Source: a virus
Reading direction: 5' to 3' (one strand)
IMG/VR virus record: IMGVR_UViG_3300030116_002108
Location: 1-25,748 of that record
Length of the DNA: 25,748 bases
Made by a program: the position numbers and the translations under genes
Notes under the pieces: model-generated
Told to the model about the DNA's origin: nothing
Database searches by the model: none
What the model saw: the letters and a program-made list of their open reading frames with translations, nothing else
Shown here: positions 8,501-17,849 of the stretch, one piece after another
Position numbering within the stretch: position 1 is the stretch's first letter
Layout: each line of letters starts with the position of its first letter

Positions 8501-11500
8501 GATTTAAAACATAACCACCAGCTCCACCGTTAACAGTTGGATCCCAAACTCCACCACCAGCAAGTACTTCGGCTTCTGTATATGTTTCTATAGCGCCTGT
8601 TGTTGGGTCATCATAAGTAGTAACTTGAACACCAGGATTTGCGGGAACAAAATCAGTGTGAGGTGCTTGAACAGAGTAACCTTTAACAACTCTTACGTCT
8701 TTAACTTGAAATATAGGTCTACTCATTGGGTATATACCAGAGCTACCTAATTGATAACCAATATTATAGCTTGTTTGATAATCATTTCCTATAGCTATAC
8801 CAAGATCTTGTATTAATTGTACTTCTTCAATACCATCACCAGTACCATTATGACTACCATCAGCGTTTTGTTGGTTAGGATCTCTAAACTTATAACTAAC
8901 ACCAACAACTAGATCGTAACTAGTTAACTGACTCTGAGAATGCGCATGAGAAAGATCATCAGTGGCGTTATCTATATAACTTGTACGTGGAAATACGAAA
9001 GGACCACCATTTGCAAAAGTATGTATATGATGCCAGTGGTTTGATATTCCACTCCAAGAATTACCAAAAACATTAGTAATATTGCTAATATTTGACGCAG
9101 CATCAAATCCATTGTATGTTACCCCTGTTTCATCAGCGTAAGCAGCAGAAGCTGAACTAGAAATATAACCAGTCCAAGTAGCTAAACCAACACCTGAGTG
9201 TGGCATGCTGTGATATTTAGTGTAAGGATTTATAGCGGGATCTGTCTCATACAATGACGATGCACTTCCTGGTGAAACCATATATTGAACTATATCGGGA
9301 GAAATATAGTTTGGCGTACCATCAGCATTAAGTCCGTCTACAAGTTCAATTACAGGTTCTATTCTATTCATACCATAAAGAGAAGAGACTGTGTGTCCAC
9401 TAACCATATATTCTTTATAACATTTAATCCTAACTTGAATATGTATTTCGTCACCGTTATATATACTGTTATTATAAATACCAACACTGTTAGCTGTTGG
9501 ACTTGGAGAACCCGGATAAGCAGCGTTGTAATAAGTAGCGTTAGTACCACCTTGACTTAATTGTCCTGATCTAGCAAGTTCTGTAAAAATAACTCTACTA
9601 TCTTTGTGAGTTCTGTCAAAAGTAATATGCCCATTATTTGCTGCTCTAGTTATTTGACCAGTAACTTCGTCATAATAATCGTTACCATTATACTGCGAGT
9701 AAGTCATAGGATAACTTTGTATAGCGGTAATTTCAGTAGTTGGATTATTACTATTTGTCGATGTAGCAGGCCAGCTTACACTAGTGTTACCAAAAGGATT
9801 TGCAAAATAAGGGTTACTGCTTGGGTTGCTTTCATCTATAACAGAAACAGAAGCAGTATCAAGAGGTCCACACATCCTAGTTATTTTAGCTCTATGGGCT
9901 CCGCTGTCAACTTCAACAGAAGAGTATAAATTATATGAATTTGCTGCAGTAGGACCAAATAAATCATTAGATGTAGTTGAAGGTCTTGCTAAAAATAAAC
10001 TATCATCTACATTAGAATATGTTGCTTCAGCAAAAGGTACAGCAGCGGTAGCACCTACTGTCGCTGTAGTTGCAGTAGCTATTACTGCTGCTGGAGCTGT
10101 TCCAGAGCCGTTTTGTTCTTGTTGAAAATGACCGACTGGTATGGCTGGATGATTTCTTACGGTTATAGTTCTTCTAAAACTTTCATCTACAGGAAAACTG
10201 TAAACAGGATCAGTGTTTATGTCTTTTGTGTTGTAACTATGACCGTAACTACCACCAACGTTAACACCTCCATTTGTAATATAACTTAAAACAGAAGTAT
10301 CTATTGGTGTGCTTTCTGCACCTAATTGAAAATACGTGTTAAACACTATGTTTTCAGTATAAGTGTTAGAAAATGTTAAATTATAATTTTCTTTATAACT
10401 ATCATAACTACCTATTAAAGAAACGTTATTTTTTAAATTATCTCTAAACCAATCGTGCATACCTGTTTTTGATATAGGTGTTATACCGTCCATAGATAAT
10501 CTTAATACAGCACCTCTTTGTGAGTCTGTAAAATAAGCTCTGTATGATTCTGAAGCAAAAGACTCTGGATTTTTAGCAATACCATACTCTCCAACAAAAG
10601 GCACTGTTTGACCTAAAACGTTTTCGTTTGCTGTTAATTGAGCGTTTCCGTCCGCGTTAAATACGGCATCTTTATTAGCTAATATTTTAATAACTTTATC
10701 TTCACAAAAGGCAACTAAATCTGTATTTCTAGTAAAAAGTTTTTGTATACTACCATAAGTTGGATTTAAATCTTTAGTAATCTTTTCAGCCATTATAAAC
10801 TGATTCAAATCATTAACACCAGAGTTAGAATTATATAATCCGGAAAATATTAAACCACTAGATCTAGACTCTTGCTGATAAGTTTCTTGTGTAATACTAG
10901 AAACTTTAGGACCATTAGTAATAAACATCTCATTAAAATCATCTCTAATTCTATTAGATTCTAATCCATTACCAAAAGAAAAACAATTAAACCAAGGTAA
11001 ACCAACTTCTATTTGTGTAGAAGAAATATTAGGTTTAAATATAAAATTAGTTTTAAAACCAGAAACAGAACCTGTTAAATTTTGTTGTCCTAGCTCAGCT
11101 ATTGTATAACTGCCATCTTCTCTAATAAATTTTACTTGATAATTAGTATAATCTATTTCATTTGTACCGTCACCAGCTATAAAACCAGGCTCAAACGTAG
11201 CTATATTATTATCCCACTCTACTAGATAAACATTATCATCTTCTTGATTAGAAGGTACGTTTAATAATTCAACTTTACAACCTTTCGGAGCAAATAAACT
11301 ATTAGTATGTTTGTTTATTCTAATAGGTATGCTGTCACTAGCCTCATGATATATATCTAAATCAGCTTTTTGTTTTTTAGGACTTAATTCCCATATAGCT
11401 GGAAACTTATTTAAATCACTTAAAATTAAATCTTGAATAGGCTCTAAAAACTCTATATCAGTAAAGTTATCACTATCTAAATCACCAGACATAGCATCTT

Positions 11501-14500
11501 TGTTATTTATACTATTATCTACTGGATTATAACTAGATTGTGTAGGGTTTTTGTCAAGCTCTATAATATAACATAGTCTTCTATTGTGAGCAGCTCCAAA
11601 ATCAACTATTTTTTTCTTTAAATCTTCTAATTTACTTACACCATAATTATTCGCTGCAGAGTCTTTATCAGTAAGGCCAACTGCTTCGTTGTAGTCACCG
11701 TCTTTATCTATAGAGTCTAAAAATTTTAAAGCAAAATCTTCAACAGTAGAATAAGCACTACCCATATGAGTATCATCATAATCATATTTATAACCACCGT
11801 TTCCATTCCAGTATATATTATAATGAGATCTCCAATTAGTGTGATTATAAAGTTTTTTAATTTGCACTTTTTTTATAGTGTATACATTTTCTGTATCTTC
11901 ATGTGCGGTAGCACCAGCAGCTCCAGGTGTAGTATAATTAAATCTAAATTTAGCTCCTGGATATATATTTCTAATAAAATCTCTAATTTTATTATCTGGA
12001 TCTCCGTTTTCATTAAACGTTGGATCCCACTGTCTCTCGTGTAGCTCTCTGTATTCTAAATTATAACCGTAACCAACGCCAGGGCCAGGCGGCTCTTTAT
12101 AAACTTTATAAGTATTATCACTACCGTTGGCATAGTTACCTTCCATAGCTAGATGGTAATGTTTATTTGCGTGACTACTATCGCTACCAAACTTATCAGC
12201 AGCTCTACGTCCAGTAAACACACCACCACCCCATATACCTTGTAAATTGTCCATTATAGTATCTTCTCCATAAAGCATTGGATTACTAAGACTCCAAGTG
12301 TTATTATGTAAATTTCTACCTGGAGCAAAAAACGACAAGTGCATAAAGTGTTTACCTGTTTCTTTATTTTCAGAATAAGTTTTAGTATCTTTACCAACAC
12401 CTCTATCTTCACCGTTCATACCACTTAACCATCTTCTAGGACCTACAGCGTGGTAATCGTTAGTTGTTACAAAACCTTCTAAGCAATTTATATGGTTTGC
12501 TGCTTCGTTACCAAACAAAGTTAATCTACCAACATGTTGATTAGCACCAACAAAACCATCTATTTGTAAACCTTTATTGTTACCATTATCGTCTTCGTAA
12601 GTCCAGTTATCTACAGTATCAAACAAATGAGATGTTGTTATTATACCTTGATTAGGATCAGATCCAGCTTGCGTAAAAACAGTAGAAGAATTTGAAAAAT
12701 ATTGTCCACTCTGATAATAACCAGCACCACCACTCATAAAAGATTTTCCTTTTGTTGCTTCTAACTCGTTTTCTGTTATTTCAGTCCACCATTTTTTTAC
12801 AGGAGGATAAGACCAGCAAGACTCTTTACCAGAAGCATCTCCAAATGAAAAACCAGGCGGTTGATAATGTTGAGTTGTAAAACCAGACCAATTAATACAA
12901 TTAAACTTAGCATAGTTACTATGATTACTTTGACCAGAAGCGATATGCATAGCATCTACAAAAAATCTAGGTCTTTTTGTGTCATTATTTAATTCTGCTA
13001 AAACATTTTCCCACATTACATGCCAGTCTGTTAATCTAGCAGTACCACCAAGACCGTTTACATTGGTATTTCCACCACCAGCTTGTTGTATGTCATTGTT
13101 AGACTGTTTTGTTGCATGGTAAAAACCAAAATAATTAGTAGCACCATAAGGAGCGCCACTACCAAAATGATGAGGGTTATTAGCGTTGGTAAGAGTACTT
13201 TGACCAGGATCATCTTGCCAATACCAAGCCCCTGATTTTGCTTTAACTTGATATTGATTTAATTCTTGCAACTCGTTACCTTCAGTAATATTTTGTGTTA
13301 TTTGGTTTTTAGATATTTTAACAAAAAACTGACCTGAAAAATTTTCTTGTCTTTCTTCTTTTCTTTCTACTTGAAAAACTAAATCTGCATGTAAGTTTGC
13401 CTCGCTTGTGCTATCAGCGGCATTACCACTCACGTGAGCTATATCAGCATCTACTTCTTCAATAGGTCTTTCTAACTTAATAACATAACCATTAGATCCT
13501 ACCCAACCACCCGCACCTTTGTATTTAGAAGAAGCTGTTACTGTACCATCATCAGCAAGTCTAAACCAAGAGAAATACAAATCTGTATATATATCAGCAG
13601 TATCTGGATTAATATCTTTAGCTAATCTTGGTCTTGCAGATGTATATTGACCATTTTCACTCGTCCAACGAAGGATACTTAATTGAAGAGTATCATTACC
13701 TATTTTATCTATCCTAAAATTATCTCTTTGGAAAAACTTTAAAATAGGAGTGTCGTCCTGAGTAAGAGTATTGTTAGAGTCATTAGCAACTGTTCCTAAA
13801 TTAACTAATTTATGTTTTATAGCATCTGGCGCTTCATTTTTTATATCAATTACTTTAAACTTGTTTTCAAAAGTAATTTGATTTTCATTAGCACCTATTT
13901 TCTTTTTTAAAATTATATAATCTTCTTCTGATATTTTATTTCTATCTGAAGAAGGAAATGAAAGCCACAAATGACCTTCTTCATTATCTAATTCATAAAT
14001 ACTCTTAGCTGTCCAAGCTCTTTGCATAGCTAAATTATAATACTCACCTGAGTTTTCTTTTACAAAAAACTTAATATATTCTACCCAGTCAGGAAAATTA
14101 TTTACAGCAGAAGCAACTAGTTGATTGCTTTTACTAGCATTTTTATCTCCTCTTTCATTTTCCCAAGGAATATAAGTAGCTCCAGTATTAGAAGTAAAAA
14201 CAGGTGTTTCTCTACCAAATTCATCTATGTAAACAACACCTACTTGATAGTTTCTTTGTGACTTTATAGAAGGTAAACCTTTAGAATCAAAATCACTTAA
14301 CATCTTTTTTCTATTTCTATAACTTACAAAAACTTTTGGTTTACTACCTATAGTATAGTTTTGTATATAATTACCATATACTATTCTATTACCAACAACT
14401 TCTTGTGCTTTTGCTTTTAAAGGTACGTTATCCCAAGGTCTAAGCAATTGGTTAGCTGGTAAAGCGGCGTATATATTTTCTGTAGTAACTGTATACTTAC

Positions 14501-16097
14501 CAGATGTTAAGTCACCATGCGCAGCTGGCATATGTGATCTTATATTACTCGAAGTAATATTAGTTGAATATCTTGGAACACCTCTTTCTATTAAATTTTT
14601 ATTTTCGTAATTTAATGAAGCGTGCCACTCAAAATCAGTATGTTTTATTGTAGCTATAGAATAAACAACAGGTGAATCTTCTTGTTTATATAGTATATCA
14701 ACTTCAACTACATCTTCAGGCGTGTCTATCGTTATAAAATTACTTAAATCTACGGATTGTATAGAATTAACCATAGCCTTGTTATGCGGCTCTTTTATAT
14801 CGTAAGCGTTGTCTGGATTGTATAAAACACTAGCGTCTAAAGATTTAGTAGTGTCTTTTGTGTATTGAGGGTTAAACACAGGCGCGGTAAACGGTGCCAT
14901 AGGTGAAAACTCACCATCTTGATATTTATATCTATAAGAAAATCTAGGAAATTTAGTTTCAAATAAATTAGGTATTTTGTTTACAGCAGATGTATTTTCT
15001 TGATAATTTATATTTACCTTAAGAGTTTTTGTTGGTTTTGGTTTTATTACCGTAATATGTTTTTCTTCTATATCTATTTTAATATTATTACCAAACACAA
15101 CGTCTCCAACTTTAAAATCAAAATCAGTTGCGTTGTTGTTATATCGTAAATGAGTACCATTTCCATTATCCCAAATTCTTATTTCTTTTTTACCAAGAAA
15201 TTCGTTTTCTCTATAATGTCTTATTTCTCTTACATAACCGTTGTTTGGCTGATCTGCATTACCAAAAGAATTTGTACCAGTGCCAGAGTTTATTAAATTA
15301 CCAGGAGCATCCGTAGATTGTGAAGCATCTATGTATTGATTATTAGCGTCTCTAATTTGTCCAAATGGATCTATTAAAGATTCAAAAGGAATACCAAAAA
15401 TAGCTGCTAATCTTCTTCTTTCAAAAACAATATATTTACCAACTTTTACTCTATCTTTAAGAGAAACAAATGGTGGATGGTTTTCTTCGTTAAGACCAGA
15501 TTGGTCAGATGTAGAAGCATCTGGAAAACCAGTAGTACCAGTGAAATTAGGCATTTTACTTGGCCAAACATATTCTGCAGCTAAACCTGTAAAACTATTA
15601 TTACTAAAACTTATTTGAGTATGAGTGTCTATGTTAGGCGTACCTTGTTTACAGGTGTCTATATTTATTTTTTTAGGTTCACCTTTTCCGTCTGACCAAA
15701 ATAAAAGATTATCAATTATATTTATACCAGTTATAATATTACCAAAAAATTTTAATACAGCTTTTTGTGTACCTGCTTTTAAATCTACAACAACAGGTGA
15801 TGTTACATCATTATCTATATCATACTCTAGTATTACGTCTTTGTCGTACCTAGATATAAACCAATATAATTTATTTGTTTTTTCGTCAGTAATACTACCA
15901 ACACAAGTAAACTCAGACCCAACTAAATCTTCTACTCTTTTATTACCTAATATGTTTTCAATAACACCTACGTTAGAGCTTTCAGAAGTAGAAACCTCAA
16001 CGTTCATAGCGTCTCTATATTGTCCGTTTGGCACTAACCTTTCATCAAGGTCTTTATTCATTTTGCCACCGGTAAAATTATTTTTAACTTCTGGCAT
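5544..16097 (-). CDS. Giant tail nozzle/propeller (stabilisation) protein with large insertion (3517 aa)
   Basis: This is the dominant gene of the window. The N-terminus carries the family signature NNFTGGKMNKDLDERLVPNG followed by YRDAMNVEV and GVIENILGN (residues 6-52), the pattern of the distal tail nozzle proteins of short-tailed phages (P22 gp10 / T7 gp12 role). Other family blocks are FSYRYKYQDGEFSPM (about 390), QVGVVYIDEFGRETPVF (about 610), LTDWHVMWENVL (about 1020), and the long block WFNCFSFGNGLESNRIRDDF to GSYDSYKENYNLTF (about 1695-1910) with YFTDSQRGAVLRLS. The closing block FSEDVNGWTSFKSF, YTVTALINVEP-like strands, INYEGSQAF and KEGKWFGYIKG is in the last about 200 residues (3320-3517). 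Some 1400 residues lie between the last two blocks. The start ATG is 3 nt after the 582-residue gene, and the stop is 1 nt before the next start. There is no tape-measure helical repeat, consistent with a short tail. Start choice is supported by the tight spacing. Confidence 0.93.
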   Translation of the reverse strand: MPEVKNNFTGGKMNKDLDERLVPNGQYRDAMNVEVSTSESSNVGVIENILGNKRVEDLVGSEFTCVGSITDEKTNKLYWFISRYDKDVILEYDIDNDVTSPVVVDLKAGTQKAVLKFFGNIITGINIIDNLLFWSDGKGEPKKINIDTCKQGTPNIDTHTQISFSNNSFTGLAAEYVWPSKMPNFTGTTGFPDASTSDQSGLNEENHPPFVSLKDRVKVGKYIVFERRRLAAIFGIPFESLIDPFGQIRDANNQYIDASQSTDAPGNLINSGTGTNSFGNADQPNNGYVREIRHYRENEFLGKKEIRIWDNGNGTHLRYNNNATDFDFKVGDVVFGNNIKIDIEEKHITVIKPKPTKTLKVNINYQENTSAVNKIPNLFETKFPRFSYRYKYQDGEFSPMAPFTAPVFNPQYTKDTTKSLDASVLYNPDNAYDIKEPHNKAMVNSIQSVDLSNFITIDTPEDVVEVDILYKQEDSPVVYSIATIKHTDFEWHASLNYENKNLIERGVPRYSTNITSSNIRSHMPAAHGDLTSGKYTVTTENIYAALPANQLLRPWDNVPLKAKAQEVVGNRIVYGNYIQNYTIGSKPKVFVSYRNRKKMLSDFDSKGLPSIKSQRNYQVGVVYIDEFGRETPVFTSNTGATYIPWENERGDKNASKSNQLVASAVNNFPDWVEYIKFFVKENSGEYYNLAMQRAWTAKSIYELDNEEGHLWLSFPSSDRNKISEEDYIILKKKIGANENQITFENKFKVIDIKNEAPDAIKHKLVNLGTVANDSNNTLTQDDTPILKFFQRDNFRIDKIGNDTLQLSILRWTSENGQYTSARPRLAKDINPDTADIYTDLYFSWFRLADDGTVTASSKYKGAGGWVGSNGYVIKLERPIEEVDADIAHVSGNAADSTSEANLHADLVFQVERKEERQENFSGQFFVKISKNQITQNITEGNELQELNQYQVKAKSGAWYWQDDPGQSTLTNANNPHHFGSGAPYGATNYFGFYHATKQSNNDIQQAGGGNTNVNGLGGTARLTDWHVMWENVLAELNNDTKRPRFFVDAMHIASGQSNHSNYAKFNCINWSGFTTQHYQPPGFSFGDASGKESCWSYPPVKKWWTEITENELEATKGKSFMSGGAGYYQSGQYFSNSSTVFTQAGSDPNQGIITTSHLFDTVDNWTYEDDNGNNKGLQIDGFVGANQHVGRLTLFGNEAANHINCLEGFVTTNDYHAVGPRRWLSGMNGEDRGVGKDTKTYSENKETGKHFMHLSFFAPGRNLHNNTWSLSNPMLYGEDTIMDNLQGIWGGGVFTGRRAADKFGSDSSHANKHYHLAMEGNYANGSDNTYKVYKEPPGPGVGYGYNLEYRELHERQWDPTFNENGDPDNKIRDFIRNIYPGAKFRFNYTTPGAAGATAHEDTENVYTIKKVQIKKLYNHTNWRSHYNIYWNGNGGYKYDYDDTHMGSAYSTVEDFALKFLDSIDKDGDYNEAVGLTDKDSAANNYGVSKLEDLKKKIVDFGAAHNRRLCYIIELDKNPTQSSYNPVDNSINNKDAMSGDLDSDNFTDIEFLEPIQDLILSDLNKFPAIWELSPKKQKADLDIYHEASDSIPIRINKHTNSLFAPKGCKVELLNVPSNQEDDNVYLVEWDNNIATFEPGFIAGDGTNEIDYTNYQVKFIREDGSYTIAELGQQNLTGSVSGFKTNFIFKPNISSTQIEVGLPWFNCFSFGNGLESNRIRDDFNEMFITNGPKVSSITQETYQQESRSSGLIFSGLYNSNSGVNDLNQFIMAEKITKDLNPTYGSIQKLFTRNTDLVAFCEDKVIKILANKDAVFNADGNAQLTANENVLGQTVPFVGEYGIAKNPESFASESYRAYFTDSQRGAVLRLSMDGITPISKTGMHDWFRDNLKNNVSLIGSYDSYKENYNLTFSNTYTENIVFNTYFQLGAESTPIDTSVLSYITNGGVNVGGSYGHSYNTKDINTDPVYSFPVDESFRRTITVRNHPAIPVGHFQQEQNGSGTAPAAVIATATTATVGATAAVPFAEATYSNVDDSLFLARPSTTSNDLFGPTAANSYNLYSSVEVDSGAHRAKITRMCGPLDTASVSVIDESNPSSNPYFANPFGNTSVSWPATSTNSNNPTTEITAIQSYPMTYSQYNGNDYYDEVTGQITRAANNGHITFDRTHKDSRVIFTELARSGQLSQGGTNATYYNAAYPGSPSPTANSVGIYNNSIYNGDEIHIQVRIKCYKEYMVSGHTVSSLYGMNRIEPVIELVDGLNADGTPNYISPDIVQYMVSPGSASSLYETDPAINPYTKYHSMPHSGVGLATWTGYISSSASAAYADETGVTYNGFDAASNISNITNVFGNSWSGISNHWHHIHTFANGGPFVFPRTSYIDNATDDLSHAHSQSQLTSYDLVVGVSYKFRDPNQQNADGSHNGTGDGIEEVQLIQDLGIAIGNDYQTSYNIGYQLGSSGIYPMSRPIFQVKDVRVVKGYSVQAPHTDFVPANPGVQVTTYDDPTTGAIETYTEAEVLAGGGVWDPTVNGGAGGYVLNQAGTGPGANLQSINNYINSPSGGSYYHPNIPDVAVPAWVEVIHGDTNWDFNIGSIPLSANFGAYHAFNQAVMFGNARGGTTVSATKAAPGDSTNSYTGPVVSWKTPGADPGGQNPQEGNYGNSAGVFDKIILDKFGVSHNPPPPGDIGVPGGNGPNGDGAVPGEKIYTDLASPWWRIIHTNQNQGSYGISYDHTGSPLETGEWYLVDIELDPTHHPSINVSPSNGGTGPVVGSYTSGGNLQDGHIAIRGVNGSSLTQNQDLSTIGGFGTNVGGNTDEHASCRLHYRTEYGTDQWVYRAVFKIESDSWVNTTTSSTLGAENINIRFYNFINNDIRVRSIIVKKVSYVNGLGTATNWLRGIYDGNGDRHIQINALTNSVLYYNDDHLCWENCKKDGNYNWSTLGQQSSWTQDLSTNPILNQGDGWLLKFELGNNPRTNSFDVPDLSVYVTGSSTDYGNYGGATNEFTGIRAYGINSPGKYEIKFKLDGTGPDGGVVKDGIEDTSITVQEYSASGYSNTYNVAENKLTFFNHNTSSLPMTCGIKNISLTQQNTIFNGGQAGSWDFDGFDSTTSQFISWQIYWDQNSDPDGRLQFREAPSFDSNFGNGNVIVCANQFIDKKINRYEQYEVSFNFAMQDFNDITDTVSDGQGVFHMYYFNAEGYGFRIDDIGDPNFTSATLHHNDYTPEAIYDANGNFLWWKVTKVVGIGDGSSNRMVYDSTLGYDVIAPGTEDYANSEYENGFGEAFRNTLVIRKDSAGESTVTGWIDNISMRRVYIPGLLPVEGSNYASDSLGEKTITFSEDVNGWTSFKSFVPEGGLSLSKKYFTFKNGYLYRHYMPMKYDTVNLEWSDCVESEAENYNLFYNHLDASEIYKSTVTALINVEPSVVKTFNTINYEGSQAFVLQPTVSESVYFGASYNSNAINGDIEGWRCLNIHTDLDSGSLNNFIKKEGKWFGYIKGGYLTNNSTIDTSKFSVQGIGFPQSVTEII
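6135..10355 (-). other. About 1400-residue modular insertion in the nozzle protein
   Basis: These bases encode roughly residues 1915-3320 of the nozzle protein, between two blocks that I associate with adjacent parts of the conserved family. The insert begins with a linker-like stretch including an Ala/Thr tract (about residues 1999-2020). Beta-rich modules follow whose final strands look alike: FQVKDVRVVKG (about 2465), IRVRSIIVKKV (about 2867), CGIKNISLTQQ (about 3072) and GWIDNISMRRV (about 3295). Such endings are common in jelly-roll carbohydrate-binding modules. A Pro/Gly linker NPPPPGDIGVPGGNGPNGDG lies near residues 2671-2690. No hydrolase motif is evident. Receptor or glycan binding is an inference. 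Boundaries are good to perhaps 20 residues. Confidence 0.6.
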
Positions 16098-16100
16098 TAA

Positions 16101-17849
16101 TTAGTGTTTTATATGTTTTGATTTACCTCTTAAAATTTGAGTTATTTCTTCTAATTTAATATTTGATAATCTTAGCTTAGCTTGTCTTACAGCAGCAAAT
16201 CTTTCTTTTTTAAATCTAGGTACAAATTGCTGTCCAAAAGCAGATGAAGAAACAATAGCATAAGCTATAGATTTATACATAGCTTCTTCAGCAAATTTAT
16301 GAACTGTTGTTTCTTGATCAGTACCAAGACTATCGCTTATATAATCTAATATCACAGTTTTTCCTGAAATATTAGAACTAAAATGTATTCTACCGACTCT
16401 ATCATCTATGTAAAAGCTACCGTTTGTCTGCGCATGAGCTGGATCAATACCGTATCTTTCACCTTCGTTAGGCCAATAAATATGGTTTTCGTAATCTCTA
16501 TAATCTTGAACATCGTTTTCGCTAGGATTGTGAGATTTATATTTATTCCATGTTGTTGAATTTTTATCCGTGCTATTTTCTGATAAATTAGGATTTTGAC
16601 CTTCTGTTACAACCTCAACTAAATCTACAAAGTTTACTTGATGTGTATTGTTTGTAGATGTTAAAGGTGTAGGTTGAACTAAAGAGCCAAAATTAGGAAA
16701 CGGTATGTTAGGCGTAGCTGGATCGTTGTCATGATCGTAAGTATCTAAAGTTGTTATAGCGTCAGAAGTCCAAGGAGAAAAACTTTGTACATACACCCAA
16801 ACTTGGTCAATATTACTTACATCTATCTCTAATATTTCTTTTTGACTACTAGTACCATCTGACCATTCTAAGTAAGCGGGAGATCCAGAAGGAGCTATAA
16901 CATCATAATTAGAAGTATTAAAGTTAGGAGACATATTAGGCCCGCCAGGAGCCGAAGCGTAAGCCGATTTTAAAACTGGCGTTGTATGTGTGTTAAGCCA
17001 ACCAACATCTGGATTTACAGTAGTAAGACCAACTCTTATAACACCAAAATCACATAGCAGTGTTCCACTACTATCAGTTTGTTGCGCTCCTGAACCAGCA
17101 AAAGCCCTTAAATCTACAAAGTTTTCTGAACTAACATCTAAGAGTTGCCAAGCAGCATAAGCCCTACTAGAACCAACAACACCAAAACCGTTTTGCCAAA
17201 GATGTTTAAATTGAAGCTGCTCATTGTTTACTACTATAATATCTTCTACAAAAGAAATTCTAAACTTTGGAGGATTACCAGTTGTTTGTTCCCAACTATC
17301 CCAAGCACCTGATCTACCTGGGTTGGAAACTTGCCAAGCAGCTCCAAGTATACTATAATCAGGGTTTTGTATAAGGTTTGTTTGATCTAAATATTGACCT
17401 AACTCACCAAAGAAATATTCACCTGTACTGTGTTGTTTTATTTGAAAAGGATTGCTAGTGTGTTTAGTAGGATATAAAGGATGTTTTATACCGGCACCGT
17501 CAACAGCTGTTAACTTAGTATAATTAACATAATCATGTGGTAAAGGCATAACTAAACTTGGTGGTAAATCTATTTGTTGACTCTTAAAAGACTTTAACGT
17601 GTCAAAAGATAATTCTTGTAAAGCTCTATGAGCATGAAAAGCAACATCTATTTTTTTAGCGCTTGGTATAACTTTACCTTCACCAACGTATGAAATCATA
17701 AATTGATTTACTATATCTTCTAAACTTAAAAACTGATAATGACCAAAAGAATTACCTTGATAATAAGATATTTGTGGATCTCCTTTTTTCCAACCAGTTT
17801 GTTGAGTACTTGCGTGTGCTCCTCCTCCGGAGCCATAGTGTGTTGGCAT
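16101..17849 (-). CDS. Tail tube/adaptor-like protein with inserted beta-sandwich (582 aa)
   Basis: The N-terminal part (residues 40-130) has SLEDIVNQFMISYVGEGKVI, a helix AKKIDVAFHAHRALQELSF, then LPPSLVMPLPHDYVNYTKL. The C-terminal part (470-582) has NGSFYIDDRVGRIHFSSNI, TVILDYISDSLG, a helix VHKFAEEAMYKSIAYAIVSS and a basic end RLSNIKLEEITQILRGKSKH. Helical arms around a beta core resemble the tail-tube or gatekeeper adaptor of short-tailed phages (T7 gp11 / P22 gp4 role); this role is inferred from layout and position before the nozzle gene. Residues about 157-417 look like an added module. It opens NLIQNPDYSILGAAWQ, like a carbohydrate-binding jelly-roll, and ends VNFVDLVEVVTEG. The start is 6 nt after the upstream stop (gap GAAAAT), without a Shine-Dalgarno. 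I am sure it is a real structural gene and less sure of the exact role. Confidence 0.87.
   Translation of the reverse strand: MPTHYGSGGGAHASTQQTGWKKGDPQISYYQGNSFGHYQFLSLEDIVNQFMISYVGEGKVIPSAKKIDVAFHAHRALQELSFDTLKSFKSQQIDLPPSLVMPLPHDYVNYTKLTAVDGAGIKHPLYPTKHTSNPFQIKQHSTGEYFFGELGQYLDQTNLIQNPDYSILGAAWQVSNPGRSGAWDSWEQTTGNPPKFRISFVEDIIVVNNEQLQFKHLWQNGFGVVGSSRAYAAWQLLDVSSENFVDLRAFAGSGAQQTDSSGTLLCDFGVIRVGLTTVNPDVGWLNTHTTPVLKSAYASAPGGPNMSPNFNTSNYDVIAPSGSPAYLEWSDGTSSQKEILEIDVSNIDQVWVYVQSFSPWTSDAITTLDTYDHDNDPATPNIPFPNFGSLVQPTPLTSTNNTHQVNFVDLVEVVTEGQNPNLSENSTDKNSTTWNKYKSHNPSENDVQDYRDYENHIYWPNEGERYGIDPAHAQTNGSFYIDDRVGRIHFSSNISGKTVILDYISDSLGTDQETTVHKFAEEAMYKSIAYAIVSSSAFGQQFVPRFKKERFAAVRQAKLRLSNIKLEEITQILRGKSKHIKH
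16599..17381 (-). other. Probable inserted jelly-roll module in the 582-aa tail protein
   Basis: This stretch encodes residues about 157-417 of the tail adaptor protein. It starts with NLIQNPDYSILGAAWQVSNP, which matches the usual opening of CBM4/9-type jelly rolls (Asn-Leu-Ile-x-Asn ... Trp). Predicted beta strands rich in Trp and aromatic residues follow, and it ends with VNFVDLVEVV, the kind of last strand seen in that fold. The helical parts expected of an adaptor lie on both sides. The fold and the boundaries are inference. Confidence 0.45.

Noticed and set aside
9606-10125. Two overlapping plus-strand ORFs of 107 and 99 codons opposite the nozzle insert.
   Set aside because: They are shadows of the minus-strand coding frame; their composition reflects antisense reading of Ala/Thr/Asn codons and they lack a plausible leader.
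5544-16097. The giant ORF as a tape-measure protein.
   Set aside because: It lacks long helices and helical repeats, carries nozzle/propeller motifs at both ends, and the neighbouring genes indicate a short tail.
15625-16104. A 159-codon plus-strand ORF opposite the start of the giant gene.
   Set aside because: It is wholly antisense to a stretch carrying the conserved nozzle signature, has no recognisable protein features, and no other gene in the window is on the plus strand.
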